Shown piece by piece: positions 43,146-52,082 of a stretch of 64,000 nt of DNA. Origin of the DNA: Aminobacter carboxidus (GTDB lineage Bacteria > Pseudomonadota > Alphaproteobacteria > Rhizobiales > Rhizobiaceae); the NCBI RefSeq assembly GCF_014863355.1, contig NZ_JACZEP010000005.1:372001-436000 (forward strand), read 5' to 3'. Each line of letters begins with the position of its first letter. Position 1 is the stretch's first letter. The notes beneath the pieces are model-generated. The model did no database searches. It saw only the letters and a program-made list of their open reading frames with translations, and was not told the origin of the DNA. The position numbers and the translations under genes were made by a program.

Positions 43146-43166
43146 GCTGCGGGCAAGTCCCGCAGC
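43146..43166 (-). promoter_or_regulatory. Intercistronic hairpin after the binding-protein gene
   Basis: Perfect 8-bp stem GCTGCGGG / CCCGCAGC with loop CAAGT (43154-43158), between the binding-protein gene and the first permease gene. No T-run. Probably stabilises the upstream message, parallel to the hairpin at 4132-4166. Confidence 0.45.
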
Positions 43167-43176
43167 CCCACTTTGA

Positions 43177-44745
43177 TCACTGATCGAGCCAGACGCTCTC
43201 GGCAAAGTAAAGCCCACCAAGATAGCCGAGCGGGATTGCATCTATGCCTTTGACCTTGGTGGTCGTCGCATCGACAAAATCGAAGAACAGCGGGATGCCA
43301 TAGCCGGCGGATTCATTGCTGATCAGCTGGACAGCGCCGTAAAGCTCCTTGCGACGCTTCTGATCGGTCTCGCCCCTCGCCTCGGCGATAAGACCCGCCA
43401 ACTTCTCGTCTTTGATGTGCGTCTCGTTCCAGGCTGCCCCCGGCATGAAGGCCAGTGAAAGGATCATGTCGTAGACGGGTCGCGGGTTCCACTCCGCCGC
43501 ATAAAAGGCGCGCTTCGCCCAGATGTTGGACCAGAAGCCGTCAGCCGGCTCGCGCCGCAGGTTCAAGGTCAGCCCAGCCTTCGCCGCGGCTTGCTGCATC
43601 GTCAGACCAATATCGATGCCGCCAACCGAAGCCTCGGATACATGCATGTCGATGGTCTGGCCAACCATGCCTGCCTTGTTGAGGTGGAACTTTGCCTTGT
43701 CGAGATCCATCGTGCGCTGCGGGATGTCGGCATTGTAGTAAGCGCTGTCGGGATGGAAGATATGGTCGTTTGCGATAACGCCGTACCCGTGGAACGACGT
43801 CTTCAAAAGCCGTTCGCGGTCAATCAGGTACTTCATCGCCAAGCGCAGGTCATTGTTGTCAAACGGCGATTGGTCCATTTGCATCGACACGCACGGAAAG
43901 CCAGCAGAGGGCGTGCGGAACACTTCTGCGGTGCCGCTGCCTTCGATGACGGCAAGCGTGTTCTTTTCAACCTTCAAGATAATGTCCGCCTGGCCCGAAA
44001 CCAGCGCGTTGGTGCGCGCGATGCCGTCATTGATCCCAAACACTTCGATGGAATCGACATAGGCGCCGGGTCGGTGGTAGCTCGCGTTTCTTTCGCCGAG
44101 GGTTTTGACGCCCGGGCGGAATTCCTTGAGTTTGTAAGGGCCGGTGCCATTGCCGCCGTCGGAGAATTCGGTAGCTCCGTCGGCGACGATGACGAAATGG
44201 GCCGTTGCCAGGACCAGCGGCAAATCAGCATTGCCATCGGTCAAAACGAACTCAACCTCATGGTCAGTCGTGGCGGTGACGGAGGCGAAAGTGTCGGCAA
44301 TCGCCTTGGCAGCCGATCCGGTCTCTGGGACCTTGTGTCGGTTCATCGAATAGACGACGTCATGGGCCGTAAAAGCCTTGCCGTTGTGGAATTTCACGTC
44401 CTTGCGGATCTTGAAGACCCAGCGCTTGGCGCCGTCGAAAGCTTCCCAGCTCTCGGCAAGATCGGGCTGCGCCTGGACCTTCACATCGGGGCGGGTCAAC
44501 GCATTGTAAAAGGTGAAGCACCTGAAGTAGTCATTGGCGAAAACGGCCTTGGCCGGGTCCATGGTGTCGTTGGCGCTGCTTGCGTAGCTCGCAACTCGCA
44601 AGTGGCCGCCCGTCTTGGGCTGGGAGGCATAGGCCTTGCCGATGAGGCCAAAAGTCGAGCCGGCTATAAGGGACGTTGCGGCAAACAGGCCCTTGCCAAA
44701 CTGGCGTCGCGACAAGGCAACGTTCACAAGATCGTCGTTGTTCAC
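43177..44745 (-). CDS. Peptide-type ABC transporter solute-binding protein (family 5)
   Basis: A 522-residue precursor with a Tat-type signal (ALSRRQFGKGLFAATSLIAG, the SRRxFxK motif), cleaved after a hydrophobic run near residue 40. The mature protein has the DppA/OppA-type pattern, with DVKFHNGKAFTAHDVVYSMN near residue 110 and the C-terminal DEKLAGLIAEARGETDQKRR region. A GTG start at 44745 is preceded by GGGAGG. The Tat signal suggests folding before export, unusual but not rare for this family. It heads the minus-strand transporter operon. Ligand unknown; neighbours suggest an amino compound used as carbon source. Confidence 0.88.
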   Translation of the reverse strand: MNNDDLVNVALSRRQFGKGLFAATSLIAGSTFGLIGKAYASQPKTGGHLRVASYASSANDTMDPAKAVFANDYFRCFTFYNALTRPDVKVQAQPDLAESWEAFDGAKRWVFKIRKDVKFHNGKAFTAHDVVYSMNRHKVPETGSAAKAIADTFASVTATTDHEVEFVLTDGNADLPLVLATAHFVIVADGATEFSDGGNGTGPYKLKEFRPGVKTLGERNASYHRPGAYVDSIEVFGINDGIARTNALVSGQADIILKVEKNTLAVIEGSGTAEVFRTPSAGFPCVSMQMDQSPFDNNDLRLAMKYLIDRERLLKTSFHGYGVIANDHIFHPDSAYYNADIPQRTMDLDKAKFHLNKAGMVGQTIDMHVSEASVGGIDIGLTMQQAAAKAGLTLNLRREPADGFWSNIWAKRAFYAAEWNPRPVYDMILSLAFMPGAAWNETHIKDEKLAGLIAEARGETDQKRRKELYGAVQLISNESAGYGIPLFFDFVDATTTKVKGIDAIPLGYLGGLYFAESVWLDQ

Positions 44746-45023
44746 AGTGTTTTCCTCCCGTGTTTGTATCCTGCACAGATTGCCGTTCGCTCCTCCACGT
44801 CCGGCAGTGCGTAGCTGGCATTTGTTGTGCCCATCCAGCTAATGAATTACTTTCAATCCTGTTGAATGTGGAACCTGCCCGCTTCGACTGCAGGTTTCGT
44901 TTTTCATAACATTCTCAATTGCTTATGTAGGCATCATACTGCGGGCATGCCGTTTGCGCCTTGCGATTTGAAGCGCGCGCAGGCAACGAGCCGCACCGCG
45001 GCTATCCAACAACGGTGACAGGC

Positions 45024-46457
45024 CTAGCAATCGGCACCGCGTGACAGTGCCGCAAACTTCGGGCGAAGATAGGCCTCGACGCCTTCCTTGCCATTTTCAC
45101 TACCAAATCCGCTGTCCTTGGTGCCGCCGAAAGGCGTTTCGGGATACATCGTTGCGAAGTCGTTGATCAGCACCATTCCGGCTTCTAACCCGCTCACGAG
45201 GCGTTCAGCCACGTCGCTGGTGTTGGTGAACCCGTAAGCGGCCAGCCCAAAGGGCAAGCTGTTTGCGATGTCGAGCGCTTGGTCCAAGCTGTCATAAGCG
45301 CAGATCGCGGCAACCGGGCCGAACGGCTCTTCGCGCATGATCCGAGCCATTGGCGGCACATCAGACAGGACTGTCGGCGGGAAAAAGAAACCAGGTGCCG
45401 TGCCCTCTTGCCCACCGGCCCGCAAATTAGCACCGGCCTGCACCGCATTGCGGACCAGCTCTGCAACCGCCGCCACCCGTCTCGCATTGATCAACGGGCC
45501 GATTGCTCGAGCTTTAGCCGCCACGACAAAGGCACTGGTGAACCTTTCCAGCACCGATCGATGTACGATGAAGCGACTTGCAGAGACACAGACCTGACCC
45601 GCATTTCGGAACTTGTGTTCTGCGCAGAGCATTGCTGCCCGCTCCAGGTCGGCATCGGGGCAGATGATGACAGGCGCATGGCCTCCAAGTTCCAGGGTTG
45701 CCTTTTTCAACGCCTGCCCTGCCTGCGCCCCGATTATGCGTCCAACGGCAACCGAACCCGTGAACGAGACCTTGCGGATGACAGGCGAGGAAATCAGATA
45801 GCTTGAAATCTCTGCAGGGTTGCCAAATACCATGTTGAGCGCGCCGGCGGGCAGCCCCGCCTCGTGCAGCGCGCGGGCCAGGGCTGCCGCGCCAGCCGGT
45901 GTTTCTTCCGATGGCTTGACGATGACCGAACAGCCCGCGGCAAGAGCTGGAGCGATCTTGGCAACGGGCTGATAGATCGGAAAATTCCACGGCGTCAAAG
46001 CAAGCACCGGGCCGATCGGCTCGGGCAGAACCATCAGCCGCTCGCCGGGCCGGCGCGCGGGGATCACCCGACCGTAGATGCGCTCCGCCTCGCCGGCGTT
46101 CCAGCGCAGGACTTCGGCGGCAAAACGCACTTCAGCCTCGGCTTCATCGAGCGGCTTGCCCTGTTCAAGATGGATATGCCCGCCAATAGTGACAGCACGC
46201 GCATCCAGAATATCGGCGGCGCGGCGCAAAACCATGGCTCGATCATGCCCTGGAGTACCGGCCCAAAGCCGAAAGCCGCTCAGCGCCGCCGCCAACGCGT
46301 CGTCTAGATCCGCTTGTTCGGCAACAGCACAGTGTCCGACGGCAAGTCCAGTTGCCGGGCCAATAATTTCTATCCCTATGCCACTGCGCGGACGCCAAGC
46401 CCCGCCAATGAAGAGCTGTATGTCGGGGTATGGAATTTCCACTTTTGTCGACGTCAT
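45024..46457 (-). CDS. NAD(P)-dependent aldehyde dehydrogenase (succinate-semialdehyde dehydrogenase-like)
   Basis: A 477-residue ALDH oxidising an aldehyde to its acid. It shows the N-terminal FIGGAWRPRSGIGIEIIGPA, cofactor residues in LTPWNFPIYQPVAKIAPAL and IVKPSEETPAGAAALARALH, the glutamate motif ATLELGGHAPVIICPDADLE and the catalytic cysteine in RNAGQVCVSASRFIVH. C-terminal EEPFGPVAAICAYDSLDQAL and PETPFGGTKDSGFGSENGKE complete the pattern. It groups with GabD-like enzymes by eye, but the substrate may be the aldehyde released by the ThDP enzyme encoded divergently. AAGGTG precedes the ATG at 46457. Confidence 0.88.
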   Translation of the reverse strand: MTSTKVEIPYPDIQLFIGGAWRPRSGIGIEIIGPATGLAVGHCAVAEQADLDDALAAALSGFRLWAGTPGHDRAMVLRRAADILDARAVTIGGHIHLEQGKPLDEAEAEVRFAAEVLRWNAGEAERIYGRVIPARRPGERLMVLPEPIGPVLALTPWNFPIYQPVAKIAPALAAGCSVIVKPSEETPAGAAALARALHEAGLPAGALNMVFGNPAEISSYLISSPVIRKVSFTGSVAVGRIIGAQAGQALKKATLELGGHAPVIICPDADLERAAMLCAEHKFRNAGQVCVSASRFIVHRSVLERFTSAFVVAAKARAIGPLINARRVAAVAELVRNAVQAGANLRAGGQEGTAPGFFFPPTVLSDVPPMARIMREEPFGPVAAICAYDSLDQALDIANSLPFGLAAYGFTNTSDVAERLVSGLEAGMVLINDFATMYPETPFGGTKDSGFGSENGKEGVEAYLRPKFAALSRGADC

Positions 46458-46722
46458 TACCGGTCACCTTCCGCAAGATTTGCAGTCGGGTGGACTGATC
46501 GGCCTCAACTCCAAGAGGTTCAATTGAATAGAATTGGGCCCCAGTGCAGAAAATTGGCGAACCCCAAGGGGCCGGCGAACTGAATTCGTTGGTTTGTCGG
46601 CAACCGAACGTGCCGATCCAAAACAAAGATTCTTTCATCGGGCCTGAATGCAATTCGATTGTCCGGCCCAAGTTGATGCGGCTACCGATGCTCCCAGACT
46701 GCGCCTAATCGGGAGACGGACC
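46458..46722. promoter_or_regulatory. Divergent promoter region between aldehyde dehydrogenase and ThDP enzyme
   Basis: The 265 bases carry A+T-rich runs with repeated CAATT/GAATT words (for example TTCAATTGAATAGAATTG at 46519-46536 and GCAATTCGATTG at 46650-46661). Either could be part of a regulator site. No hairpin terminator is seen. Confidence 0.35.
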
Positions 46723-48375
46723 GTGACGAGAACTGGTGGAAAAATCTTGGTGGATGCCCTCATCAAGAACGGCTGCTCGACGATTTTTGGCGTACCTGGT
46801 GAAAGTTATCTGGCTGCCCTTGATGCAATGACCGACCAGACCGACAAACTGGCTTATGTCAGTTGCCGACATGAGGGCGGCGCGGCGTTCATGGCGATAG
46901 CCCATGCTGATTTGACCGGCGAGACAGGCGTCTGCTTCGTGACACGCGGTCCAGGCGCCACCAACGCATCCATCGGCGTCCACACGGCGTTTCAGGGCTC
47001 TACTCCAATGATCTTGCTTGTTGGCCAGATCGCCCGTGCGCATCGCGACAAAGAAGCTTTCCAGGAAATGGACTATCGCCGTGTCTTTGGCCAGATGGCG
47101 AAGTGGATTTGTGAGATCGATAGCGCCGACCGCATCCCCGAACTGGTCAACCGCGCCTATCGTGTAGCCCGCTCCGGCCGTCCGGGCCCAGTGGTACTGG
47201 TGCTGCCCGAAGATATGCTTCGCGAAACCAGCGATGTGCCTGATCTGCCAGCGGCCAAATATACCCCGGTCGCGCCTTCGGCTACCGACATGGCCAGCAT
47301 CCGCGACTTTTTAGCCGACGCCAAACGCCCGCTGATCCTGCTCGGCGGCAATGGCTGGAGCGAAGCCGGCCATCGCGCCATGATCACTGCAGCCGAGAAG
47401 CACGATCTGCCGGTTTGTGTTGGATTTCGCCGACACGGGCTGTTTCCAAACGACCATGACAACTATGTCGGCAACCTTGGTTTCGGCGGTACGCCGGTGC
47501 CCAATGACTATGCGCTCACGGCTGATGTCATCGTAGCCATCGGCAGCAGGCTGGGCGATGGGGACACGTTGAAATTTCAGCTGATCAAATCGCCCCAACC
47601 CGAAAACACACTGATCCACGTTCACCCCGGCGCCGAGGAACTCGGCCGTCTCTACAATGCACAAATGCTGGTTCAGGCCGACCCGAATGCATTCGCCGAG
47701 GCACTTCTGGAGATGGCGCCGCTACGGCCTGTGGCCTGGGGCGCTGCCCGGAAGGAATTGCGGGCGCAATATCTGCAGATGATGGATCTGCCGCCGCAAA
47801 GGGGTCCGGTCGACATGGGCGAAGTCATGCGCTTTCTCAACCGGCGCCTGCCAGCAGAAACCGTGATGACCACGGGCGCGGGCAATGCCGGCGACTGGCC
47901 GAACATCTACTACTCCTATCGCTCGTACCGTTGCGGTCTGGCGCCGGTATCTGGTGCGATGGGTTTTGGCGTGCCGGCCGCGGTCGCAGCCAAGATCGTC
48001 GATCCCACCCGGCCGGTGGTCAACATCGGCGGCGACGGCGATTTCCTGATGAACGGACAGGAACTGGCGACGGCCGCGCAACATGGCGTCAACCCGATCT
48101 GCATCGTCGTCGACAATGCAATGTACGGCACCATCCGCATGCACCAGCAACGCCGTCATCCCGGCCGCCATACCGGCACCGAACTGGAAAGCCCGAACTT
48201 CGCCAAACTAGCCGAGGGTTACTACGGACATGGCGAGACGGTGACCCGCACCGAAGATTTTGCACCTGCCTTCGAACGGGCCTGGGCAAGCGGCAAACTG
48301 GCAGTGATCCATGTTGTTGTCGGACCGGACAATTTTGGGCCGAACATGGACTTGTCAGACATCCAGCCGGCGTGA
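46723..48375 (+). CDS. Thiamine diphosphate-dependent enzyme (acetolactate synthase-like)
   Basis: A 550-residue ThDP enzyme with the three-domain plan of the acetolactate synthase/2-oxoacid decarboxylase family. The catalytic glutamate is in SCRHEGGAAFMAIAHADLTG, and the phosphate-binding motif is GDGDFLMNGQELATAAQHGV (GDGD... with DNAMYG as the distal part). Adjacent segments TRGPGATNASIGVHTAFQGS and PMILLVGQIARAHRDKEAFQ are typical of this family. No small regulatory subunit is present, so it is not the standard biosynthetic IlvBN pair. The GTG at 46723 follows GGGAGA; an ATG at 46648 adds 25 unlike residues. Next to an aminotransferase, it probably decarboxylates the resulting 2-oxo acid. 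Confidence 0.8.
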   Translation: MTRTGGKILVDALIKNGCSTIFGVPGESYLAALDAMTDQTDKLAYVSCRHEGGAAFMAIAHADLTGETGVCFVTRGPGATNASIGVHTAFQGSTPMILLVGQIARAHRDKEAFQEMDYRRVFGQMAKWICEIDSADRIPELVNRAYRVARSGRPGPVVLVLPEDMLRETSDVPDLPAAKYTPVAPSATDMASIRDFLADAKRPLILLGGNGWSEAGHRAMITAAEKHDLPVCVGFRRHGLFPNDHDNYVGNLGFGGTPVPNDYALTADVIVAIGSRLGDGDTLKFQLIKSPQPENTLIHVHPGAEELGRLYNAQMLVQADPNAFAEALLEMAPLRPVAWGAARKELRAQYLQMMDLPPQRGPVDMGEVMRFLNRRLPAETVMTTGAGNAGDWPNIYYSYRSYRCGLAPVSGAMGFGVPAAVAAKIVDPTRPVVNIGGDGDFLMNGQELATAAQHGVNPICIVVDNAMYGTIRMHQQRRHPGRHTGTELESPNFAKLAEGYYGHGETVTRTEDFAPAFERAWASGKLAVIHVVVGPDNFGPNMDLSDIQPA

Positions 48376-48385
48376 GGAGCATCCG

Positions 48386-49588
48386 ATGCCACGACTGAAC
48401 CCCGACCTCGACCGACTACGCCCTTCGGCGATTTCGGATGTTTTCGACATGGCCAACCGCCTGCGAGAAGATGGAAGAGAGCTTTTTGATTTCTCGGTCG
48501 GCGAACCCGATTTCGACACACCCCAAAACATCCGCGAAGCCGCCAAGGTCGCCATCGAAAGCGGGCAAACCCGCTACACAGCCGTTGACGGCACAGCGCT
48601 GCTGAAACAAGCCATCGCTGCAAAATTCCGACGCGACAACGGGCTTGATTTCTCCAACGATCAGATCGTTGTGGCCTCAGGTGCCAAGCCGCTGCTGGCG
48701 GTTGCCATTCAAGCTGTTGCCGGCCAAGGCGACGAGGTGGTGATCTCAACCCCGTGCTGGACATCGCATATCGGGATGATCGAGCTTGCCGGCGCTACTG
48801 CGCGATTGATGGAGACGGGCATTGAAACCGGATTCAAGATGACGCCGGAGCAACTGGCTCGAACATTGAACCCAAACACGCGCCTTTTGCTGCTGTGCTC
48901 ACCCTCCAACCCGACAGGCGCGGTCTACACGGCTGACGAGCTTGCGGCCTTGGGCGACGTGCTTGCCGACTATCCCGATGTTTGGGTTCTGAGCGACGAC
49001 CTCTATGAGCACATCGTGTTTGAAAAAGACCATTTCGCTACGATCGCTGCTGTCTCGCCCGCTGTCGGCAAGCGCACACTGACTGTGAACGGCGTGTCCA
49101 AATGTTATGCGATGACCGGCTGGCGAATTGGCTATGCAGGCGGCCCCAGCGAATGGGTCAAGGCAATTCGCAAGGTCTTCACCCAATCGAACGGTGGTCC
49201 ATGCTCGGTCAGCCAGGCTGCAGCGATCGAAGCGCTGAACGGGCCACAAGCCTATCTGAGCGAATGGCTTGCGATCTATCGGCAGCGGCGCGACCTGGCA
49301 CTCAGCCTGTTGCGCGATGCACCGGGCCTTGAATGCGCGGTGCCGGAAGGAGCATTCTACATCATGCCAAAATGCGCTGGGCTGCTTGGCCGCAAAACCC
49401 CGTCAGGCGGCGCGATCGAAAGCTCGGCCGATTTCTGCAGATACTTGCTGGAGGCCTTTGGTGTCGTGACTGTTCCAGGGGCCGGTTTTTTATGCGACCC
49501 CTACTTCCGAATTTCATTCGCCACGTCGGAAGACGTCATCAAGGAAGGCTGCGCGCGCATTGTCGCCGCTACACGCTCGTTGGCTTGA
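48386..49588 (+). CDS. PLP-dependent aminotransferase class I/II
   Basis: A 400-residue aspartate aminotransferase-family enzyme of the type I fold. It has FDFSVGEPDFDTPQNIREAA, SGQTRYTAVDGTALLKQAIA, VASGAKPLLAVAIQAVAGQG, CSPSNPTGAVYTADELAALG, VLSDDLYEHIVFEKDHFAT, and the PLP-lysine in NGVSKCYAMTGWRIGYAGGP; FRISFATSEDV carries the carboxylate-binding arginine. ATG 48386 follows GAGGAGC. It starts 10 bases after the ThDP gene stop, so the two form an operon, giving a transaminase plus decarboxylase pair. Substrate unknown. Confidence 0.9.
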   Translation: MPRLNPDLDRLRPSAISDVFDMANRLREDGRELFDFSVGEPDFDTPQNIREAAKVAIESGQTRYTAVDGTALLKQAIAAKFRRDNGLDFSNDQIVVASGAKPLLAVAIQAVAGQGDEVVISTPCWTSHIGMIELAGATARLMETGIETGFKMTPEQLARTLNPNTRLLLLCSPSNPTGAVYTADELAALGDVLADYPDVWVLSDDLYEHIVFEKDHFATIAAVSPAVGKRTLTVNGVSKCYAMTGWRIGYAGGPSEWVKAIRKVFTQSNGGPCSVSQAAAIEALNGPQAYLSEWLAIYRQRRDLALSLLRDAPGLECAVPEGAFYIMPKCAGLLGRKTPSGGAIESSADFCRYLLEAFGVVTVPGAGFLCDPYFRISFATSEDVIKEGCARIVAATRSLA

Positions 49589-49809
49589 GTGGTAGCCGCG
49601 AGGTATGAGGCATAGGGTAATCCGAGATCGACCGAACAAGAAAGAGAGCAGAAACAGACGATGCGTTCAGGATTATGAACGAACTACCATGACAGCATCG
49701 CCGCTGATCAAGCAGCTGAACGTAGGCCGGGTAGGACGATGTCTCTAATCACTCAGGACGGTTACCCTGGCCGGCGGGGTCGCCAATACGGAAGTACCGA
49801 TGGCCCGTA

Positions 49810-51939
49810 TCAGTCGGTGATGCGACTAATAACCAGAGCGTCCACGGCCACCGCACGGGTTGGCAAGACAATTACCGGATTCAGGTCCAGCTCCACGATG
49901 CGCGGGCCTGCTGCAAGCCCCAGTTGCGCGGTCCGAAAGACCAAATCGACAAGCGCTTCCTTGTTCGATGGAGCAGCACCTCGGGCACCTTCAAGCAGCG
50001 GGGAAAGCCTGAGACTTGCGATCATTTCGCGAATGTCGTCCCTGTCTACAGGCAAAGGGCGCGTGGCGGCATCCTTCAGTATCTCGGCATAGATGCCGCC
50101 TGCTCCGACGGTGATCGTGGGGCCAAGGTCGGGATCCTGTGTCAGGCCAACGATCATTTCGACACCCGAGCCGATCTGCTCCTGCATCAAAACCCCTTCG
50201 ATCCTGGCATCGGGAGCATGAGCCTTGGCCTTTGCAATCAGCACATCAAACACACTGGCAGCCATTGTATCGTCGGTTATTCCGAGCTCCACCAATCCGG
50301 CGTCCGATTTGTGCGCGATATCGGGCGAGGCAAGCTTCATGACGACCCGCCCGCCCAAATCCGCGAGCCTGTCGGCAGCTTCCGTGGGCGAGGTCACGAG
50401 GCATTCTTGCGCACGGTCTATCCCAGCACCTTCAAGCAGGGCGGCGGCCTGCCCGCTGTCAAGCAAGCCATTCTGTCGTAACGCTATCTGCTGGGCGACG
50501 GACAACGGCGTTGCTTGCCACGAGCGGCGCCGGAATGCCCCCTTCGCAGCCTCGTAGTCGGCCCGCGCGCGCATGGCGCGGAAGCATTTGCGGAACGAGC
50601 GGAAGATCGGCACGCCGGATTTGACCAGGTCACGATAGCCGGGACTGTCCGTCAGCACCGATCCCCATACCGCAACGATGGGCTTGGGTGAGCGGGGTGC
50701 AAAAGCCAGCACGTCGGCGGCGAAACTGTCGGAGAGCAGTCCAAGTGCTGCTGTCAGCCCAACCACGATTACGTCGACGTTGGGGTCAGCGGCGATGGTT
50801 TCGAGCACTTCGATACGCTGTTGCTGCGGGGCAGCGATGACAAAGCCGCCGCCATTGTCTATCGGATTGGAGACAGTGACGTAGTTGGGCAGGTAGGTGT
50901 AAAGCTTCTCAATCGTCGGCAGCGACATTTCGGGAAAGCTCACGCCATAGCTATCGGCCAGCTCGGCCATCAGCGTCGTTGAGCCCCCCGAAACCGAATA
51001 GAGCGCACAGTTGGGGCCCGGGCCCGCCCGCAGCTTGGCCAGCAGATTGGCTGTTTCGAGCAACTCGTCGAGATCGCGGACCCGGATCACGCCATATTGC
51101 TTGAACAAGCCGTTGATGACCGCATCCGCCCCAGCGAGGTGGCCGGTGTGCGAAGCGGCCATGCGCGCACCTCGCTCGGTCGACCCCATTTTCAGCATGA
51201 CCACCGGCTTGTTCATTGCGTTCGCCGCCTCAAGCGCCAGCCTGAGCTTGGCGATCGACTTGAAGCCCTCGACATAGGCAGCGATGACTGACGTCTGCGG
51301 ATCGTGGGCAAAGTAGTTGATGAAGTCGGCAACCTCGAGATCGACCTCGTTGCCTACCGTCACCCAGCGCCGAAAGGCTGCCCCCATGGCGACGCCCTCG
51401 ACAACGGGCCGGCCGTTGAAGCCGCTTTGGGTGACCAACCCGATCAGGCCGCCGCGATGATGCTCGGGTACGGGAAATTGCTCGAAGGTATTGTCGTTGG
51501 TGTTCGGCCCGATGACGCGCACGCCATGTTCGCGCGCCGCCTCGGCGACCTTGGCCTCAAGAGCAGCACCTTCAGCACCCACTTCCGAAAAACCGGAGCT
51601 GAAGACAATGACGTCGCGCACGCCGCGGCGACCGCAATCGGCGATCACCTGCGGAACGATCGCCGGCGCCACCTTGACCACGGCGAGGTCGATGTAGTCA
51701 GGCACCTCTGCCATCGAAGTGAAGACGGGTACGCCGCCGGCCTCGCCACCGCGCGGATTGACGTAGCAGAATCGAACATCCTCGCCGAAGCGCCGAAACC
51801 AGCTGTGCGCCTGCGGCGACGCATCGACACGGCCGACATAGGCGATCCCGGTCTTCTTGCGGAACATGCGCTGGAGATCGGCCAGACTGAGATCGAGTTC
51901 GTCGCGGGCGTGCCGGATTGCCTGTGGCATGGTCTGCAT
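49810..51939 (-). CDS. NDP-forming acyl-CoA synthetase (acetate-CoA ligase type, single chain)
   Basis: A 709-residue single-chain ADP-forming acyl-CoA synthetase with an N-terminal CoA-binding/ligase-CoA half (HSWFRRFGEDVRFCYVNPRG, FTSMAEVPDYIDLAVVKVAP, VIVFSSGFSEVGAEGAALEA) and a C-terminal ATP-grasp half (RVVMKLASPDIAHKSDAGLV, GVEMIVGLTQDPDLGPTITV). A conserved AASHTGHLAGADAV segment near residue 270 is where I expect the phosphorylated histidine. Some landmarks differ, for example GPNTNDNTFEQFP where others have GPNCxG. ATG 51939 is chosen over the TTG at 51981. It is divergent from the IclR gene and probably activates the acid made in this island. Confidence 0.8.
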   Translation of the reverse strand: MQTMPQAIRHARDELDLSLADLQRMFRKKTGIAYVGRVDASPQAHSWFRRFGEDVRFCYVNPRGGEAGGVPVFTSMAEVPDYIDLAVVKVAPAIVPQVIADCGRRGVRDVIVFSSGFSEVGAEGAALEAKVAEAAREHGVRVIGPNTNDNTFEQFPVPEHHRGGLIGLVTQSGFNGRPVVEGVAMGAAFRRWVTVGNEVDLEVADFINYFAHDPQTSVIAAYVEGFKSIAKLRLALEAANAMNKPVVMLKMGSTERGARMAASHTGHLAGADAVINGLFKQYGVIRVRDLDELLETANLLAKLRAGPGPNCALYSVSGGSTTLMAELADSYGVSFPEMSLPTIEKLYTYLPNYVTVSNPIDNGGGFVIAAPQQQRIEVLETIAADPNVDVIVVGLTAALGLLSDSFAADVLAFAPRSPKPIVAVWGSVLTDSPGYRDLVKSGVPIFRSFRKCFRAMRARADYEAAKGAFRRRSWQATPLSVAQQIALRQNGLLDSGQAAALLEGAGIDRAQECLVTSPTEAADRLADLGGRVVMKLASPDIAHKSDAGLVELGITDDTMAASVFDVLIAKAKAHAPDARIEGVLMQEQIGSGVEMIVGLTQDPDLGPTITVGAGGIYAEILKDAATRPLPVDRDDIREMIASLRLSPLLEGARGAAPSNKEALVDLVFRTAQLGLAAGPRIVELDLNPVIVLPTRAVAVDALVISRITD

Positions 51940-51981
51940 GATGTCGGGGTCTTTCGGTAGGGTTTTCGGATTGACGGGCAA

Positions 51982-51995
51982 TTGGCCTAGGCCAA
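51982..51995. promoter_or_regulatory. Candidate IclR operator in the divergent acs-iclR region
   Basis: Perfect 14-bp palindrome TTGGCCTAGGCCAA (51982-51995), overlapped by GGCCA-AA-TGGCC (51990-52001). It lies 42 bases from the synthetase start and 87 from the IclR start. Confidence 0.45.
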
Positions 51996-52082
51996 ATGGC
52001 CGAATTCAAGTTCCTGGTGAGGTGCCAAGCTGCGCACGAAACGCTCTGCGTCGGCATACCGGCGCAAGGAGAGGAGAGCGCC

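Noticed and set aside
43591-44814. Plus-strand open frame of 407 codons
   Set aside because: Antisense to the Tat-exported binding protein, which has clear family features.
44873-44905. AACCTGC/GCAGGTT hairpin followed by T-run on the plus strand
   Set aside because: Neighbouring genes run on the minus strand, where the T-run is on the wrong side, so no transcript to terminate is known. It could be an unannotated RNA end, but there is no further support.
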